Shown here piece by piece: positions 24,901 through 36,998 of a stretch of DNA of 64,000 nt (positions within the stretch are counted from its first letter, which is position 1; the number at the start of each line of letters is the position of its first letter). The stretch is from Volutella citrinella (lineage: Eukaryota > Ascomycota > Sordariomycetes > Hypocreales > Nectriaceae). The stretch is from the NCBI GenBank assembly GCA_034401135.1, contig JAWZSP010000004.1, positions 3,348,001 through 3,412,000 on the forward strand, given 5' to 3'. The notes below the pieces were generated by a model. That model ran no database searches and had not been told where the DNA came from. It worked only from the letters and a program-made list of their open reading frames with translations. A program made the position numbers and the translations under genes.

Positions 24901-25311
24901 ATGGGGGGATCCAACCATTGGCTCGGTCATGCGCAGCTCCTGAAGGAGCGCCTCACCACGGAGGCCTTGATGAGACTCAAAAAAATGACGAACGAAGGTG
25001 CGGACAGCGCTGGGGTCGGAAGTAGGTCGGAATGGGAGAAGAAGGAAAGGGTGGTCGAGGGCTGTGAAGAACGTCAGGAATTAGCAAGCTTGCGAGTGGT
25101 GATGTGAGGGCAGGTCCAAGGGGCGACGAAATTACTTACCTCGCGCCTTGAGCTCCTCCGTACAGCACCGGATCAGCTCGTGAACCTCTTCGGGCTCGAC
25201 GGAGGTGCGGGCATAGGCATCGGTCCATTTTGGCTTCGCAGGGACGGCATTGTCGAGGTTGGCACCCTTCTTCTTCGACTTGCCCTTGAGACGGGAGAAG
25301 AGCCCAGCCAT
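21977..25311 (-). CDS. MSB1: Msb1-like polarity protein (DUF1708)
   Basis: Fungal morphogenesis protein of the Msb1/Mug8 family (DUF1708, RhoGAP-like fold), which in yeast links Cdc42/Rho1 signalling to polarised growth at the cell cortex. Six exons are read: 25311-25140, 25061-24916, 24865-24772, 24709-24481, 24430-22146 and 22089-21977, giving 1012 aa. It starts MAGLFSRLKGKSKKKG; typical family blocks follow: LDHPFLLLPFRP, MARDSFKTFIPI, GGRKLSRMASWWAFE, TTFDLDDTFWWVWM. The C-terminal half is low-complexity, rich in Pro, Glu and Lys, with a short predicted coiled coil (ESRVARIKARVAEL) encoded mainly by the last exon. The ATG context CCCACC-ATG-G is good. Function is transferred from family knowledge. 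Confidence 0.87.
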
Positions 25312-25890
25312 GGTGGGCAACGGCGGTAGGGAACGGATAGAAGAGAACAGAGCTGTACAGAGAGGAGCTGGATTCGGCTGGAGAAGAGGCGCGTACGGCG
25401 GTAGAAGAGGGGAGAAGAAAGTTGTGTCGTGAAGGCGGACGAAGACTAAAGGGGCGACTGTGCGTCGAGGCTCCTAGGCGGTGGTGGAGTTCCTGGTAGA
25501 ACAAGGACGGTTAGGATGTTTGATGCAAAAAGCAACAAGATCGACTCGGGCCGGCGAGGTTTGGGTCGCGAGAGTGCGGGCGGCGCGGGAGTTCAGAACA
25601 AAGTTGCGTCGTGTGTAAGTCGTGTGTGGCGCGCGGATGATATTGGGCGCGGGTGGACGGCGGGCGTGTGCGTTGACACCAGTCAGGAGCCGGCAGGGTA
25701 TCAAAAAGTAAGGAAACGAGAAGGTGACGGCTCAGACGCCGTGGCAACCGTGGCAGAGGTGAGAAGGTGCGGGAATGGGACGGCAGGCCTGAGTCTGACT
25801 GCCGAGAGAGGGAGAGTATAGAAGGAGAAGAGAAGGCGGGAAGAAATGAAAGTGAGAAGAGGAAAAGTCGCCAATCGAGGAAGACGGGTG

Positions 25891-25910
25891 ACGAGACGAG
25901 ACGAGACGAG
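25891..25910 (+). repeat. ACGAG pentanucleotide repeat
   Basis: Four perfect tandem copies in the purine-rich stretch upstream of the MSB1-like gene; it reads as a CTCGT repeat on the gene's sense strand. Confidence 0.75.
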
Positions 25911-26442
25911 AGAGAGGGAAGGAGCCCAGGAGACGCCAGCCAGGCCGGTGTGCACCACATCACCGCACAGCGCAGCGCAGCCCGGAGCCCAGGCGGCGTC
26001 GCGGTCGATTGATTGATTGGATTGGGGGTCTGAATTGGGAACAGTCCGTCCAGGTCCTGCAAGCTGGCGCGCCTCAGGGGCGCGGACGGGGATCTGACGA
26101 CCAGGCCAGGCCTACGACGAGACGGTACATAGTGCTATGTGCGTCGAGCGCTAAGATTGGGTGTCGGGCTGGGATTGCAGGCATGGCGGACATGGGTGCA
26201 AATCTGGGCTTGGACCAGCATGAGGGGCGTGAGACGTGCTGTGACAGAATTGTATGAGAGAGACAGCCAGCGGGAGCAATGGGCTCAGCTGTGCCTTGCC
26301 GCTGCGACTCATGGGGGGAGGGACGGACGGGACTCGCGGGAGGTGTGTGACGGCAAAGGGGGCACAATCATTACTGCCATGACATTGACGCCGACGGGAT
26401 ATTGCTGCGTCGTACGGAGTGCAAGCTCATCAATTGCTCCCG

Positions 26443-26460
26443 CGACCGACCGACCGACCG
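26443..26460 (+). repeat. CGAC tetranucleotide repeat
   Basis: Four tandem copies and a partial fifth, in noncoding DNA. Confidence 0.7.
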
Positions 26461-29400
26461 TTCAGTCAGTCTCTCAGTGTCACTTCTGGCCGTGTTTCGT
26501 CTGGGCAGAGAGATTAATTGCGATGGGCTGTTCCTGTTGTTACTAGCCAGAACTTAGCCGGGAGGTGTAAGGTCGGCATCGACGTAATCCGGACTAGTCG
26601 CCCGCTGTGTCTTGTCCATCATGACCCGTCGAGGCACGTCTTTCCCACCCCCAGGCCCGCCAAAATATCCATCATCCATCCTTCGCGCCGGGACTTGTTT
26701 TCTCTGTGTCGGGTTCTTCTCGAAGCGCGACAAGAGAAGGAGGAGGACGACAGGTCAATGGGGGGGGCTTCCATTTGTGCTCGAACCGGGGTCTGGAGAT
26801 TTTCTCCCACACAGGTGCCAGCTCTGCGCTGCATGGACATGGGAGGGCTGCCCCCCATCATCATCATGGGTCGTCCATGGATTGGGAGCAGCAGCAGCCG
26901 CACCGTATCACGGTACCTGATGGTGATGGACAGGCTCCTGGTCTGCTAGAGCTGGCTTCCCACAGGGCTCTTCAGGGGCCACGAAATGGGCTAGCGCTCG
27001 GCGCTGGTGGAGGGGGCGGGAAGCAGATTTGGGGTTCTACTGGGCCGTGAGGCTTGGGCCGGAGCCAAGATGGCGGCAGCCGGTGGGCCTCAGGCTGGAG
27101 GGGCTGCCTACTCCCTAGCATCCTGAAATTTCGTTGCAATTTATCGTTCACTGGGTGGGCTGTCATGGACACGCGCTTGACGGAGATGGCGTCGTCTCCC
27201 GCATGCGCAATTCCGTTCGCCAGGTCCCCGTCGCCGCCCACCAGTCGCTATTCACGGACAGCCAATGTTGTGCTTCCCTGGCATGTCTGTTCTCAATATT
27301 CCAAGCATCGCCGCATGTCCTACCGTGGCTTCGGATGCCGTCATTTCAATATGCGATCAGATGGCGCGCCGTGCTCATTGCTTCCGGCATTTAGAGACGC
27401 GCAAAATAGGCTTCCGCTACGGAGTAGCCAGGTCCTGTTATTCTCATCACACCCTCGCCTGGTGATCCACGGCTAAAAATTAGCCATTGCCAGCCAATGC
27501 GCCAATGTCAATGTGCAAACAATGGCACCACCACTCCCATCATTGTGTAGTTGGCCCGAAGCCATCAATCAGTCACACGCTATAATAGTCGCGATATTTG
27601 GTAGGCCGTCAGGCATTGTCTGCAAAGAAACACCCCCGTGTAGCTCCTAGTATTGTTCCAGGTTTCCCCTCCGCCGTGCCGTGGTGGGCACCCATGAACA
27701 AAGAACCCAAGAACCCGAGGGACGTGGACTGTCAGATGTGCCCGGCCCGTCATCCATCTGGTTGGTCATGGTGGCCCCGATGGCGTGAGCCTCATCTGAA
27801 CGCGTCGCCCACCCAAGTCCCGAACGCGATGTTTCAAAAAAAAGGCTGATTGTGCAACCATCTCCAACTTGAACGTCTTGCACTCTTCGCCTGTCAGCCG
27901 CGATCCTTTCTGACACCAGTCGTGTTGGACACGACTGCCCCTCCCATCTTCATGGGCATGAGATGGAGGTGAGCATCTTAATGCGGCACGCATATAGTCT
28001 ACGTAGTACTAGCACCTGCGCCCCCCGGCTCGTCGTCAACTCCCGACTCGGCCGATTTCCCCTGATAGATCTGCCCGCAATTGAGCAGTGTCAACTGGGA
28101 ATATCCCGCTACTCAGCCGTGAACCTCTGCGCTCCGCCGGCCGGTGGAGGGAGGGGTTTGCTAACCTGCCCCGCGTAGTCGTTCGCGAGCTCTGCTAGGA
28201 CAGGCATTGAACCACTCTGCGCTTCGTCTCCAAGACTCTATTTTTGCTCAGACGGGAAGATTGGTGTCTCCCCGTCGGAGAAAACGGTCTATGACAAAGC
28301 GGGATGGACGTGGTCCACACCAAAACGTCTTTTTGCAAGCCAATGACAAGGGCTCGCAGTGGTGAGCTGGCATCGCCAACGCATCACCAGACAAGGAGCC
28401 CGGTAGTCGTGTCTTCTGTGACTGGCCCCCGTTGCTGCCCAGCTTGCCACGTCCATCCAAGACACCGGACAGGGCTGGCTAGGCACCGTTTTGCTCTGAC
28501 TGTGCCAACACGCCACCAGGGACGAGGGATGAAAGCCCTCTCATCGGCGGCCGTTATGATTTCGAGGGGAACTCTGGTGATGGTGCTCATCCACCAGCGC
28601 ATGGAGAGTCGGGATCCCGACGCATGTCATACTTTGAGCTGAAATGGATTATGGGCCTGTGGGCGCAAAGGCCTCAAGGTAGTCCTAGCAAAGTCTGCTC
28701 CATCCGGGGCGCCCGCGACGGAGCCGCCTGCACTCGGGTAATTAGTTATTTCCAAGGTAGTGTGCGAGGCGTGTGGTTGATAAAGCATGAGTCCGTGCCA
28801 TGCCATCATCCCATCACCTCGATGCCTACACTCGGACCTGGCCCATCAACGCGACTAGCTGGAACGCTAACTCCGTCTCACAGGCTTTCTGTTTATGCGT
28901 CTGCCAGCGCTGCAGTTGACGAGGTCCCCCTCACCCATGCCAGGTCGGGAGCTGTGGAAGGCGCTACTCATCACTCTGGGGTCGGTGGAAACTGTGGCTT
29001 TCCATCAATATATTCTTTGAAGCCACAACTGGTCCATGTAAGACCACATCTCATCATTCCGGCGTGTAACCTAAGCAGCGCACACATCTAACACTAACAC
29101 CGGACTGTGTTCGTTATCCATGCCCGAAGACGGGCACAATATGGGAGCGTCGGAGAGTATCAGCGAGATTATGCCACGCATTCATGCTCGAATTGCGAAC
29201 ACTGGTGGTTTCAAACTTTGTTTCTCGGCATAGAGCATAAAGTAAGAGAGTGTGTGACTATATTCTAGTCATTCCTCAAACCCTACTGGATCCCATTAGC
29301 CTACAAGCTTTGAAGTCCAGCTCACACCAGCGGCTTCATCATGGCGACGTTTGAGTCTCTTCCTTTTACCCGCCAGGGTTTAGCAGCAGTCCTCTTCAAG

Positions 29401-30357
29401 TATGAAGAGACGAATTTTGGTCGAATGGAGGGGCGGTGGTCACAGTTGGCATAGTCACGGCCGTGGCCAACGTTGCCAATTACTGGTTGGCTTTGGCGGG
29501 TGACATGGCCAATCAAGAAAATGCTCCTGGAGAAATTCCGACGCCATTGTGCGAAACCTGGTTTGTTTCCTCAAACCAATAAGAAGCTCCAGAAAGTAAC
29601 CCCTCGTGTGGGTTGAAGAGAGGGTCGTGGTCCACATTGAGTTGTCAATGAGCTGGACAATGGGAACTAAGCTGAGCCTCGTTGGCAACGGATATCATTC
29701 ATGTCAGGCCGTTTGAGAGTTCCGGGATTCAGGCACACTTTGTTTGTACTTTTGTCATTGAAGGGGTGCCGGGCGCCTAGGCTTGCCACTCATCTATGTA
29801 CACGAGGAAGTGACTATTAGCTGCTAGGTTGTGTAATGGATGGCTACACACCTTCGATGCTGGGGAGCAGGTATTTGTTAGTCTGATAACGCAACTGGAG
29901 AGATTTCCTGGCCAAAGGTACCTACTAGTAGTTTCCTACCAGAGCCAATCGCCAAGGGAACATTGTTATCTGAAGGATCCCCAAATGCAGGAGGGGATTG
30001 ATGGCTGGGAGATGATGTATGATTCAAACTCTTAAGTTCAGAGTCGGTTCAAGCGAATTATAAATGCCAACCCAGCCAGCCCTCTGTTGCGAGACAATTG
30101 GACGGTGTCTCTACACCGGAAACGCAATACTGAACAACGCGTGGAAAGGCTATTACATTTCCCAAACTGAACCTGCGCCTACATAAGTCTGAGGCTGCCG
30201 TAGCCAAATTGCATCATCAAACCTGGCAACCCCACAACCGTAGCTAAACCCAAACACCACAGGAAACAATCATTCCAAAAATTGCGACACATTTTGCATC
30301 TCGCTAGAGCTGCGGACAAAACCACAAATGCCCATTGCTGGTGCGTGAATGAAAACA

Positions 30358-31467
30358 TTACTTCTTGGTTTCTTCTTCCGCCAAGTTCAGGGCCTCCTCC
30401 AATGCATCCTCATCATCGTCATCAAACTCGTTCTCCTTGTTTGCTGTCTTCTTTTCGGCCACATCTGTGGCATCCTTGGCAGCCTTGGGCTCCTCAACTG
30501 GTGCCTCGGCCTTGGTCGTCGAGTCTGGAGTCAATGCCCAGTCAATCTCACCATCAGCTCCGTAGCGAGTTACGAGCCACTCGTTGGCTGATTTGAAGTG
30601 CCCACAGTCGAAGAAGCCTCGAGCGGCGCTCAATGGACTGGGGTGGACGCTTTGCAGAACCATGTGTCTCTGCCGGTCGACCTTCTGCACTCTTTTACCA
30701 GCAGGGGTTCCCCAGGCCATGAAGACGACACCCCGTGTTCGCTTCTGGGCAACAAGGTCAATGACCTTTTGCGTGAAGCGTTCCCAGCCTCTGTTAGAGT
30801 GCGAGTTGGCTTCGTGCGCCCTCACCGTCAGGCATGTGTTCAGCATAAGGACACCACGATCTGCCCACGGCGTAAGAAGACCGCCCCGATTGGGCGGAGC
30901 AACAAATGTCGGATAGTCTTTCTTCAGGCAAATGTACATGTTCTTCAAGGAGGGGGGAGCCGGAGTCGGCGGGCGTACGGAAAACGCCAGCCCATGAGCC
31001 TGGTTGACATTGTGATACGGGTCCTGACCGACGATGACCACCTTGACGTTGTGGAAAGGGGTGTGACGGGACCTGTAGTTGTTAGTTGAGAACCGGCATG
31101 CTGCTCGGCCAGTTGCATTGCACGCTTACCATGAATACACGTCTTCCTTGGGCGGGAACCACTTCTTCCCCGCGGCCGTCTCGCGATCAAGGAACCTCTT
31201 CAACTCGAGGAACTCCTTGGTTGTGATGTCATCTTTCAAGTGCGCCAGCCAGCTTTCGTCCAAAGTATCGATTTCGAGCTGTAGGAGCTTCTTCTGCTCT
31301 GATGTGAGACCAGCAACCCATTTCTCCTTGTCAAACTTCACGACAGGTGTCGGGGCGCTAGCTGGCTTTGGGACGGCACCAAAAAAGGAGGCAATACTGG
31401 CATTGGCCTTGGGCTTCTTCGCATCGCTTCCATCGGCGGCGTTGGCTTTGCGCTTGAGTGTCGACAT
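30358..31467 (-). CDS. UNG1: Uracil-DNA glycosylase (UNG family)
   Basis: Removes uracil from DNA to start base excision repair. Two exons, 31467-31130 and 31072-30358 (intron GTAAGC ... CTACAG), encode 350 aa. Family 1 signatures are intact: GQDPYH at residues 128-133 with the water-activating Asp, LMLNTCLTVRAHEANSHS, and HPSPLS at 256-261 with the catalytic His. The N-terminal SIASFF (residues 24-29) sits where nuclear UNG carries its PCNA-binding motif, after a Lys-rich nuclear signal (KKPK). The C-terminal 40-50 residues form an acidic/Glu-rich tail not needed for catalysis. Translation probably starts at the ATG in context TCACC-ATG, but the frame remains open upstream (see the separate entry). 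It is divergent from HRD3. Confidence 0.95.
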
Positions 31468-31683
31468 GGTGAGCGAGTGCAGGTGGAGAGGTGGCTGGTG
31501 CACTACGAGCCGACGCAGCGGAGTTGATATCCGGATGAGTCGAGTTGAAAAAATGGTGGGCAACGGGAAACGGAAGGTAAACGGGGTTGATTTCGAAAGA
31601 CCAACTTGAGGGCAGATCCTATAGGTGCAGAATCGAGAGCGCTGGAGGACACCGTGAATCGAAATTTGGGGAGGCAGCAACAC
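31468..31683 (-). other. In-frame upstream extension of UNG with mitochondrial-presequence-like composition
   Basis: The frame is open for 72 codons before the UNG ATG and contains no ATG. Its last 40 codons encode a stretch rich in Arg, Ser, Thr, Leu and Ile without acidic residues (for example IFSTRLIRISTPLRRLVV), as in mitochondrial targeting signals. A mitochondrial isoform would need a non-AUG start or an upstream spliced exon. Inference. Confidence 0.35.
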
Positions 31684-32478
31684 GGGGTTGGGGTTACGGG
31701 CGCGTTAGGAGACGCGACTGGCCGACGGGCTATTAACGCGCTGCCCGTGACCGCTGCGTTTCGTGTGTTCAGCTCCATGCACTGTAGAATGTTAAGGGGC
31801 CAGTGGCTGGCGTTAGTGGCTGCATGCCGTTAGCCGTTGCGCTAAGCGTTTCGTACCTTACCCTCTGAAGGCAGCGAAATCACGAGCGGAATCTTGTGTA
31901 CGCGTTCTGCGAAAGATTGGAAAAAAAGAAAATACGAAAAAAAGCACTTCTTAGAAGGCAAAATGAAATTGGTAACCTAGTGGTTATCAACTCTGGACAG
32001 CAGTGCTCTTTTGCCTGATAGTGGAAAACGTGTGTCCGATTTGTCTCTCTTTGAGGACTCTGGCTCATGTTGGGACATTTTAAAGAGTGGTACCACCACA
32101 AGTCAATGACGAGCAAAAGCCAAGAACCCGGGCTCTCGAGTTGAGGACTGGGTTCATCTTCGATGTTATTGCTCAAGCATTGTTCTTTCCGTTCCATTCT
32201 TGCTCTTTCTAATTCCGCCCTCCTTGCAAACGAGCTTTGGGCTGATGGCAAATTCATCTTAGTCATCCGCCTGGGAATCCGTACTAGCCTCCTTCCAGCC
32301 AAAGTGTCCCGAACATTACCTCATGTAAGCTGCAGCTTGGGACCTCAACTGGACAGCTTGTAACTCCCGTTGTCCTATTCGCAGCACCCCGCGACACTCG
32401 ACCCGCGGCCACATCCCCGATCAATCCGCCATGCCACATGCCCAGCACAGCTAAATTGGCGCATAGATCTTGCCCACA
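31684..32478. promoter_or_regulatory. Divergent UNG-HRD3 promoter region
   Basis: Roughly 0.8 kb upstream of the open UNG frame and before the HRD3 ATG. No protein-coding signal is seen. An A-rich patch lies near 31920-31945. Promoters for both genes are expected here. Confidence 0.5.
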
Positions 32479-35144
32479 ATGCGGCAATCAGCCATAGGGC
32501 TTCTCCGTATGTTCCTGGCCCTGGTGGTCTTCGCACGCGACATGCCCGGCAACGTCCATTACTAACAGCCTTCTAGTGCTCCTGCAGGTGATGCTCGGAG
32601 CCTGCACGAATGCGAACTTCTACAAAGAAACATACGAGGACTCTGATTCTCAGCGCAGCGGCCACAATAAGCATGTGGCTGCCCCAAGACCAGAGGTTGT
32701 GGAGGACGAGACTCACACGACTGGCCCTCAACCCGGTATGCTCATGATGAACTCGGGCTGTCCGGTGTTTCCCTACTAACATCGTCTCAGGCGCCGACCT
32801 TGTCGAAGCCGCTAGAATAGAGCTACAGAACGCACCGCAGTCCCTCCATCGACGAAAGCGAAGACCATCCGGTCTGGTAGGCACGACCTTGCGTTATATC
32901 CTCAAAGCGATCCCCTCTGGCCCCGCGAATGCGCCGACGCAATCTCGAGATACCGCCATAAGTGGGCCTCTTCTTAATGCCGTCCAGCTCCTTGAACGTG
33001 CAGCGAAGCAAAATAACTCTGACGCCCTCCTCATTTTGGCCGAGATGAACTTCTTCGGGAATTACACACACCCTCGAGATCTCGGCATGGCTTTCGACTA
33101 TTATAAACAGTTGGCCTTTGTACATGGGAATGCTACGGCACAACACATGATGGGAATCTACTACTCGACGGGCATCGGCAGCATCGTGCCTCCGGATCAG
33201 GCGAAGGCGCATCTGTACTACACCTTTGCCGCTCTCCAGGGAGATGTGCGTGCGGAGATGGCCATTGGGTTTCGACACAGGGATGGCATCGGCACCACGA
33301 AGAAATGCGAAGTGGCAGTTAAGTACTACAAGAGCGTGGCGGACAAGGCAATTGCATGGTATCGCTCAGGACCCCCGGGAGGCATGGCCTGGGTTCAGCA
33401 GTCCTGGCGTGTGTCAGACGACTACGGAGGCATTTATGGAGAGGGAGCCAGCGCATCGAGTGCCGGTATGAATGCCTTCAAGGCCAGTCCGGCTTCCGAT
33501 GCGAATGCTGCCATTGACGATGTCATCGAATACCTGGACCTCATGTCTCAGAAGGGAGACTCCAAAGCGTCATACAACCTGGGTCGTATTTACTACGAAG
33601 GTCAGCGTGGCCTTGACCGCAACGTCGGGCTGGCCTGGAAATACTTCGTCCTCGTTGCCTCGAGATTCTGGAAAAAGGATGGCAGAGTGCTGGATAACGT
33701 CAAGCCGCAAACCGATAAGATCGCCCAGATCGCACCCAAGGCGGCTGGTTACCTTGGTCGAATGTATCTGAGGGGAGATGGCGTCAAGCAGAACTTTGAG
33801 CGTGCAAAGGAATGGTTTGATCGCGGCATTAAGTATGGCGGCGACGCGCAGTCCCAGCACGGCATGGGATTGATGACGCTCAATGGCTATGGGATGAAGA
33901 AGAACGTGAAAAAGGCCATGGAGTACTTCAAGTCGTCAGCCGACCAAGACTACGGTCCTGCACTGGTCCAAATGGGCCAACTCTATCTGGACCAGGGCGG
34001 CCAGGATGACGTTCGAATCGCCAACAATTACTTTGAACTCGCAGCCCGACATGGCAACATCGAGGCGCACTACTACATTGCTGAGATGATTCACCACGGT
34101 GTCGGGAGAGAGAGGCTGTGCACTGCATCGCTCTCGTATTACAAGAGCGTTGCCGAGAAGGCTGAGCCTCTGGTCTCCTCCTGGGCCGATGCGAATGATG
34201 CGTACGAGGCGGGCGATTACGAGCTTGCATTCCTCGAATATCTCTTAGCTGCCGAGCAAGGGTACGAGAAAGGTCAAACCAACGTTGCGTACTTGCTGGA
34301 TTCCCTCCAGTCTCGGCTCCCACTCCCATCGTGGCTCCAGAAGCCAAAGGACGAGGCCGGCATACTCAACAACCCCACACTTGCACTCATCTACTGGACA
34401 CGCTCGTCAAGGCAATCCAACGTTGACTCTCTTGTCAAAATGGGTGACTACTACTACTTTGGTATTGGTGCTGGCCCTGATATTTCCAAGGCTGTCCAGT
34501 GCTATACAGGTGCATCAGACCATCAAAAGAGCGCCCAGGCTCTCTATAATCTGGGATGGATGTACGAGAATGGCATTGGCCTCGTGCAAGATTTCCATCT
34601 CGCCAAGAGATACTATGACCATGCCCTGCAGGTCAACCAGGAGGCCTACCTGCCAGTGAAGCTGAGCCTCTTCAAACTTCGACTTCGCAGTGCCTGGAAC
34701 ACGTTTACCCATGGCCCAATTCATTCTATCCAAGACGAACCTAGTAAGCCACCCACCCCGATATAAGCGTTCCGTTTTAGATGTACTGACTTCGACGCAG
34801 AGCCAAAAGAGGACCGATCGCTTTCGGAATGGATATCAGATTTCTTGAAGGATGACAACATGTACGATGACGAAATGTACGGTGGCGGAGACCTTTATGA
34901 CGGCGAGCTGGGCGACGGCGACGACTTTGATGAAGACGACGGAGCCCTGGAGAGTTTCTTGATCATCGGAGTCATGGTATCACTTGCCTTCTTGCTTTGG
35001 TGGCGTCAGCGACTGCAGCAGGCCCATGCGCAGCAGGAAGACGCCAGGAGACGTGAGCAAGGACTGCCAAATCCACCAGCCAACAACCGCCAGGATGCCG
35101 TGGATGGATTTCCGGCTTGGGCAGCCGGAGGACTGGGTCTGTAG
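32479..35144 (+). CDS. HRD3: ERAD ubiquitin-ligase cofactor Hrd3/SEL1L
   Basis: Hrd3 is the ER-membrane partner of the Hrd1 ubiquitin ligase and receives misfolded lumenal proteins. Four exons: 32479-32506, 32577-32735, 32791-34743 and 34801-35144, giving 827 aa. The first intron has a perfect GTATGT donor and TACTAAC branch point; splicing creates the signal peptide MRQSAIGLLLLLQVMLGACTNA. Sel1-type repeats run from roughly residue 110 to 700 (A..YLGRMYLRGDGVKQN, ALYNLGWMYENGIGLVQD and others). A single hydrophobic segment, FLIIGVMVSLAFLLWW, at about 766-781 anchors the C-terminus, leaving a short cytosolic tail. An acidic Asp/Glu-Gly region precedes it. Topology and length agree with the family. 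Confidence 0.94.
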
Positions 35145-36375
35145 GCAACGGACCATGGTTGGGCGTTGACCCTGTTTCATTCACATAAGTAGCATTTGGA
35201 GCGACGGCGTCTTTGGGCTTGTTTGGTAGACTATGAGAGTATCAGAGTATGTAGCTGATTGTCTATGAACCTGCGTTCTTAACCGGCATAATACCAGGGT
35301 CGTGTGAATCCGGAGTAGCATGCGTAATACTTAGTACTACTAGTACTAGTAGTCGTATGGTTGAGAGGTATTTGGGTGATGATGTGCTTCAATGGTGATG
35401 GATAACCTGTCTTGGCTGTACATACCACTGGTACGGAAATCCAACAATGGAACGGCAACAACGGCCTGAGTGTCCAGAGACATTGGTATCCGCGTCTCAT
35501 GGCGGAGAGGGCGATGGGTCTGAGACACTTCTTGCGGTATAAACACCATATGTCGGTGCGACCGACTGAAATTTGGCCATCCCGAAGCCCGCGAGGATGC
35601 GACCCGTCGAATGTGACTGGAGGATGAGGTTGGTCTCGTCAACGAGGGATCTTGATGGAGCAGAGATTCGGTGGCTGCTCTCGTTCGGACGAATTCAACT
35701 GTTTGGGGGCCACTAGTGATGTGAGGACGACCCGACTTGCACCGCCAGCGGAAAGCTGATCCCCAACCTTATTTTCTTAGGTGCAAGTCCACTGAAGCCG
35801 GCGTGATATTGGGCCCTGGGCGCCTCCAGCTTCACTGGTCGGGCGAGCTTTGGCCGGGCTTTTGGGTGGTGCGCTAGGCGCCGGGTGACCCACATTCCCC
35901 GGCCACCCCCGCCCGGCTCGTGACCCTGCACGCTTGCGACGGGCCTGCCGCAAGCAAACCTGGAAGCGAGCAACGGGCAAGGGCCCCCAGCAGTCCAGTA
36001 GCTCCGAGGCCGCGTGCGCACCTGAAAGCGCTCGCGGGGGCGTCCAGCCACCACGCCTTTATCAACCGGGCAGCTGCTCTCGCCTCTGGCGCTCAACGGC
36101 TCTGCTCGACATCACCTTTCTGCACACACACACACACGGAATTGAGCTTGGTCTGCACAGCGTCGCTCAGCCCTTGAACCGTCGTTTTCTGCCCGGCATC
36201 GCCTGTGACGCGGCCCCTTTGCTCCTTGGCGTCGACTATCCGCCTCGGCTTCCCCTTGGTGGCGTTCGTGTTTCCACACTGCTTCAGCCTGCGACGGCCA
36301 CGCTTCTCTCCCTCTCTCTCGCTCGACCTCCCCTCTCCCTCTCTCTTCCATCAACAATCAACAGCAACAGCAGCC
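35145..36375. promoter_or_regulatory. Intergenic: HRD3 3' end and RCR-type gene promoter
   Basis: About 1.2 kb between two plus-strand genes. An 18-bp perfect palindrome lies at 35336-35353. Upstream of 36375, CA repeats (near 36126) and a long CT-rich leader (36298-36352) followed by CAACA repeats are typical of a strong fungal promoter and 5' UTR. No gene supported. Confidence 0.55.
35336..35353. repeat. 18-bp perfect palindrome
   Basis: ACTACTAGTACTAGTAGT is identical to its own reverse complement. It is built from ACTAGT units and lies about 190 bp after the HRD3 stop codon. It might be a terminator-region hairpin or a chance low-complexity palindrome. Confidence 0.6.
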
Positions 36376-36998
36376 ATGGCAGTCCTAGCGAAGCGAATTA
36401 TGCAGCAACGAGATGTCTTTTACAACGACGATGTGAACTGGTGGTATTCCGATGTAAGTTGATAGCCCTGCTACCCGCATTCCAACGGCCATGCTAAACC
36501 CTAGCACTAGACTGCCACCATCGTCAAGTACGCCATTTTCCTGTCTCTCGGTCTCATCCTCCTCCTCTGGGTCGTCGGAGGCTACATGCACGCAAAGAAG
36601 AGGATTCAAAAGGGCCTGCCGCCCCTCGCATACCACAGAGTAGGTCTCCAGCGGCTGCGTTGGCACCAGACAAGGCAGACTGCTGATACTCGACGTAGTG
36701 GCTCATCAGTCGACGAACGCTGGCACAAGTCGACCCCCGATATGCGCAGCAGACTTATTACCATGCTCCCCCGCCGGACGGCTATCAGATGCACAGCATG
36801 CCCCCGCCTGTCTACGATCCATCCCGACCACCCGTCTACGAAGCCACCGAGGGCATGTCCAAGGTCAACCCGACACAAAACTACCAGCCGCCCCCAGGGC
36901 CGCCACCTCCGCCCGTAAACCAGACGACGGGCGAACTGCAGCCCTCTTCCTCTGGAAACTACCAACCGCCTCCTGGGCCCCCACCAGCTTTTAGGTAG
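36376..36998 (+). CDS. RCR-type single-pass membrane protein with PY motifs
   Basis: Three exons, 36376-36453, 36511-36639 and 36699-36998, encode 168 aa. A short N-terminal region is followed by one transmembrane helix, YAIFLSLGLILLLWVVGGYM at about residues 32-51, then a basic stop-transfer (HAKKRIQKG) and a Pro/Tyr-rich cytosolic tail. The tail has two PPVY motifs, the binding site for Rsp5/Nedd4 WW domains, and PPPGPPP runs. This plan matches fungal Rcr1/Rcr2 (chitin synthesis regulation, resistance to Congo red), which steer plasma-membrane protein traffic. Family assignment rests on architecture; sequence identity in such proteins is low. Confidence 0.7.

Larger units (their letters stand above)
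25312..30357. other. 5-kb gene-poor region upstream of MSB1
   Basis: The first 600 bp (25320-25930) is rich in A and G on the plus strand, hence CT-rich on the MSB1 sense strand, as expected for its promoter and leader. It includes four ACGAG copies at 25891-25910. A CGAC repeat lies at 26443-26460. From 26 to 30.3 kb I find only short overlapping frames (up to about 155 codons at 28624-29091) with no motif or splice support. The end near 30357 must include the UNG 3' UTR. An unrecognised noncoding transcript or small gene cannot be excluded. Confidence 0.5.

Noticed and set aside
28203..28213. Minus-strand B-box-like GGTTCAATGCC
   Set aside because: The flanking bases do not form a T-arm or acceptor stem and there is no A box.
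28624..29091. 155-codon open frame in the gene-poor region
   Set aside because: No domain, no codon bias, no splice support and competing frames on the other strand.
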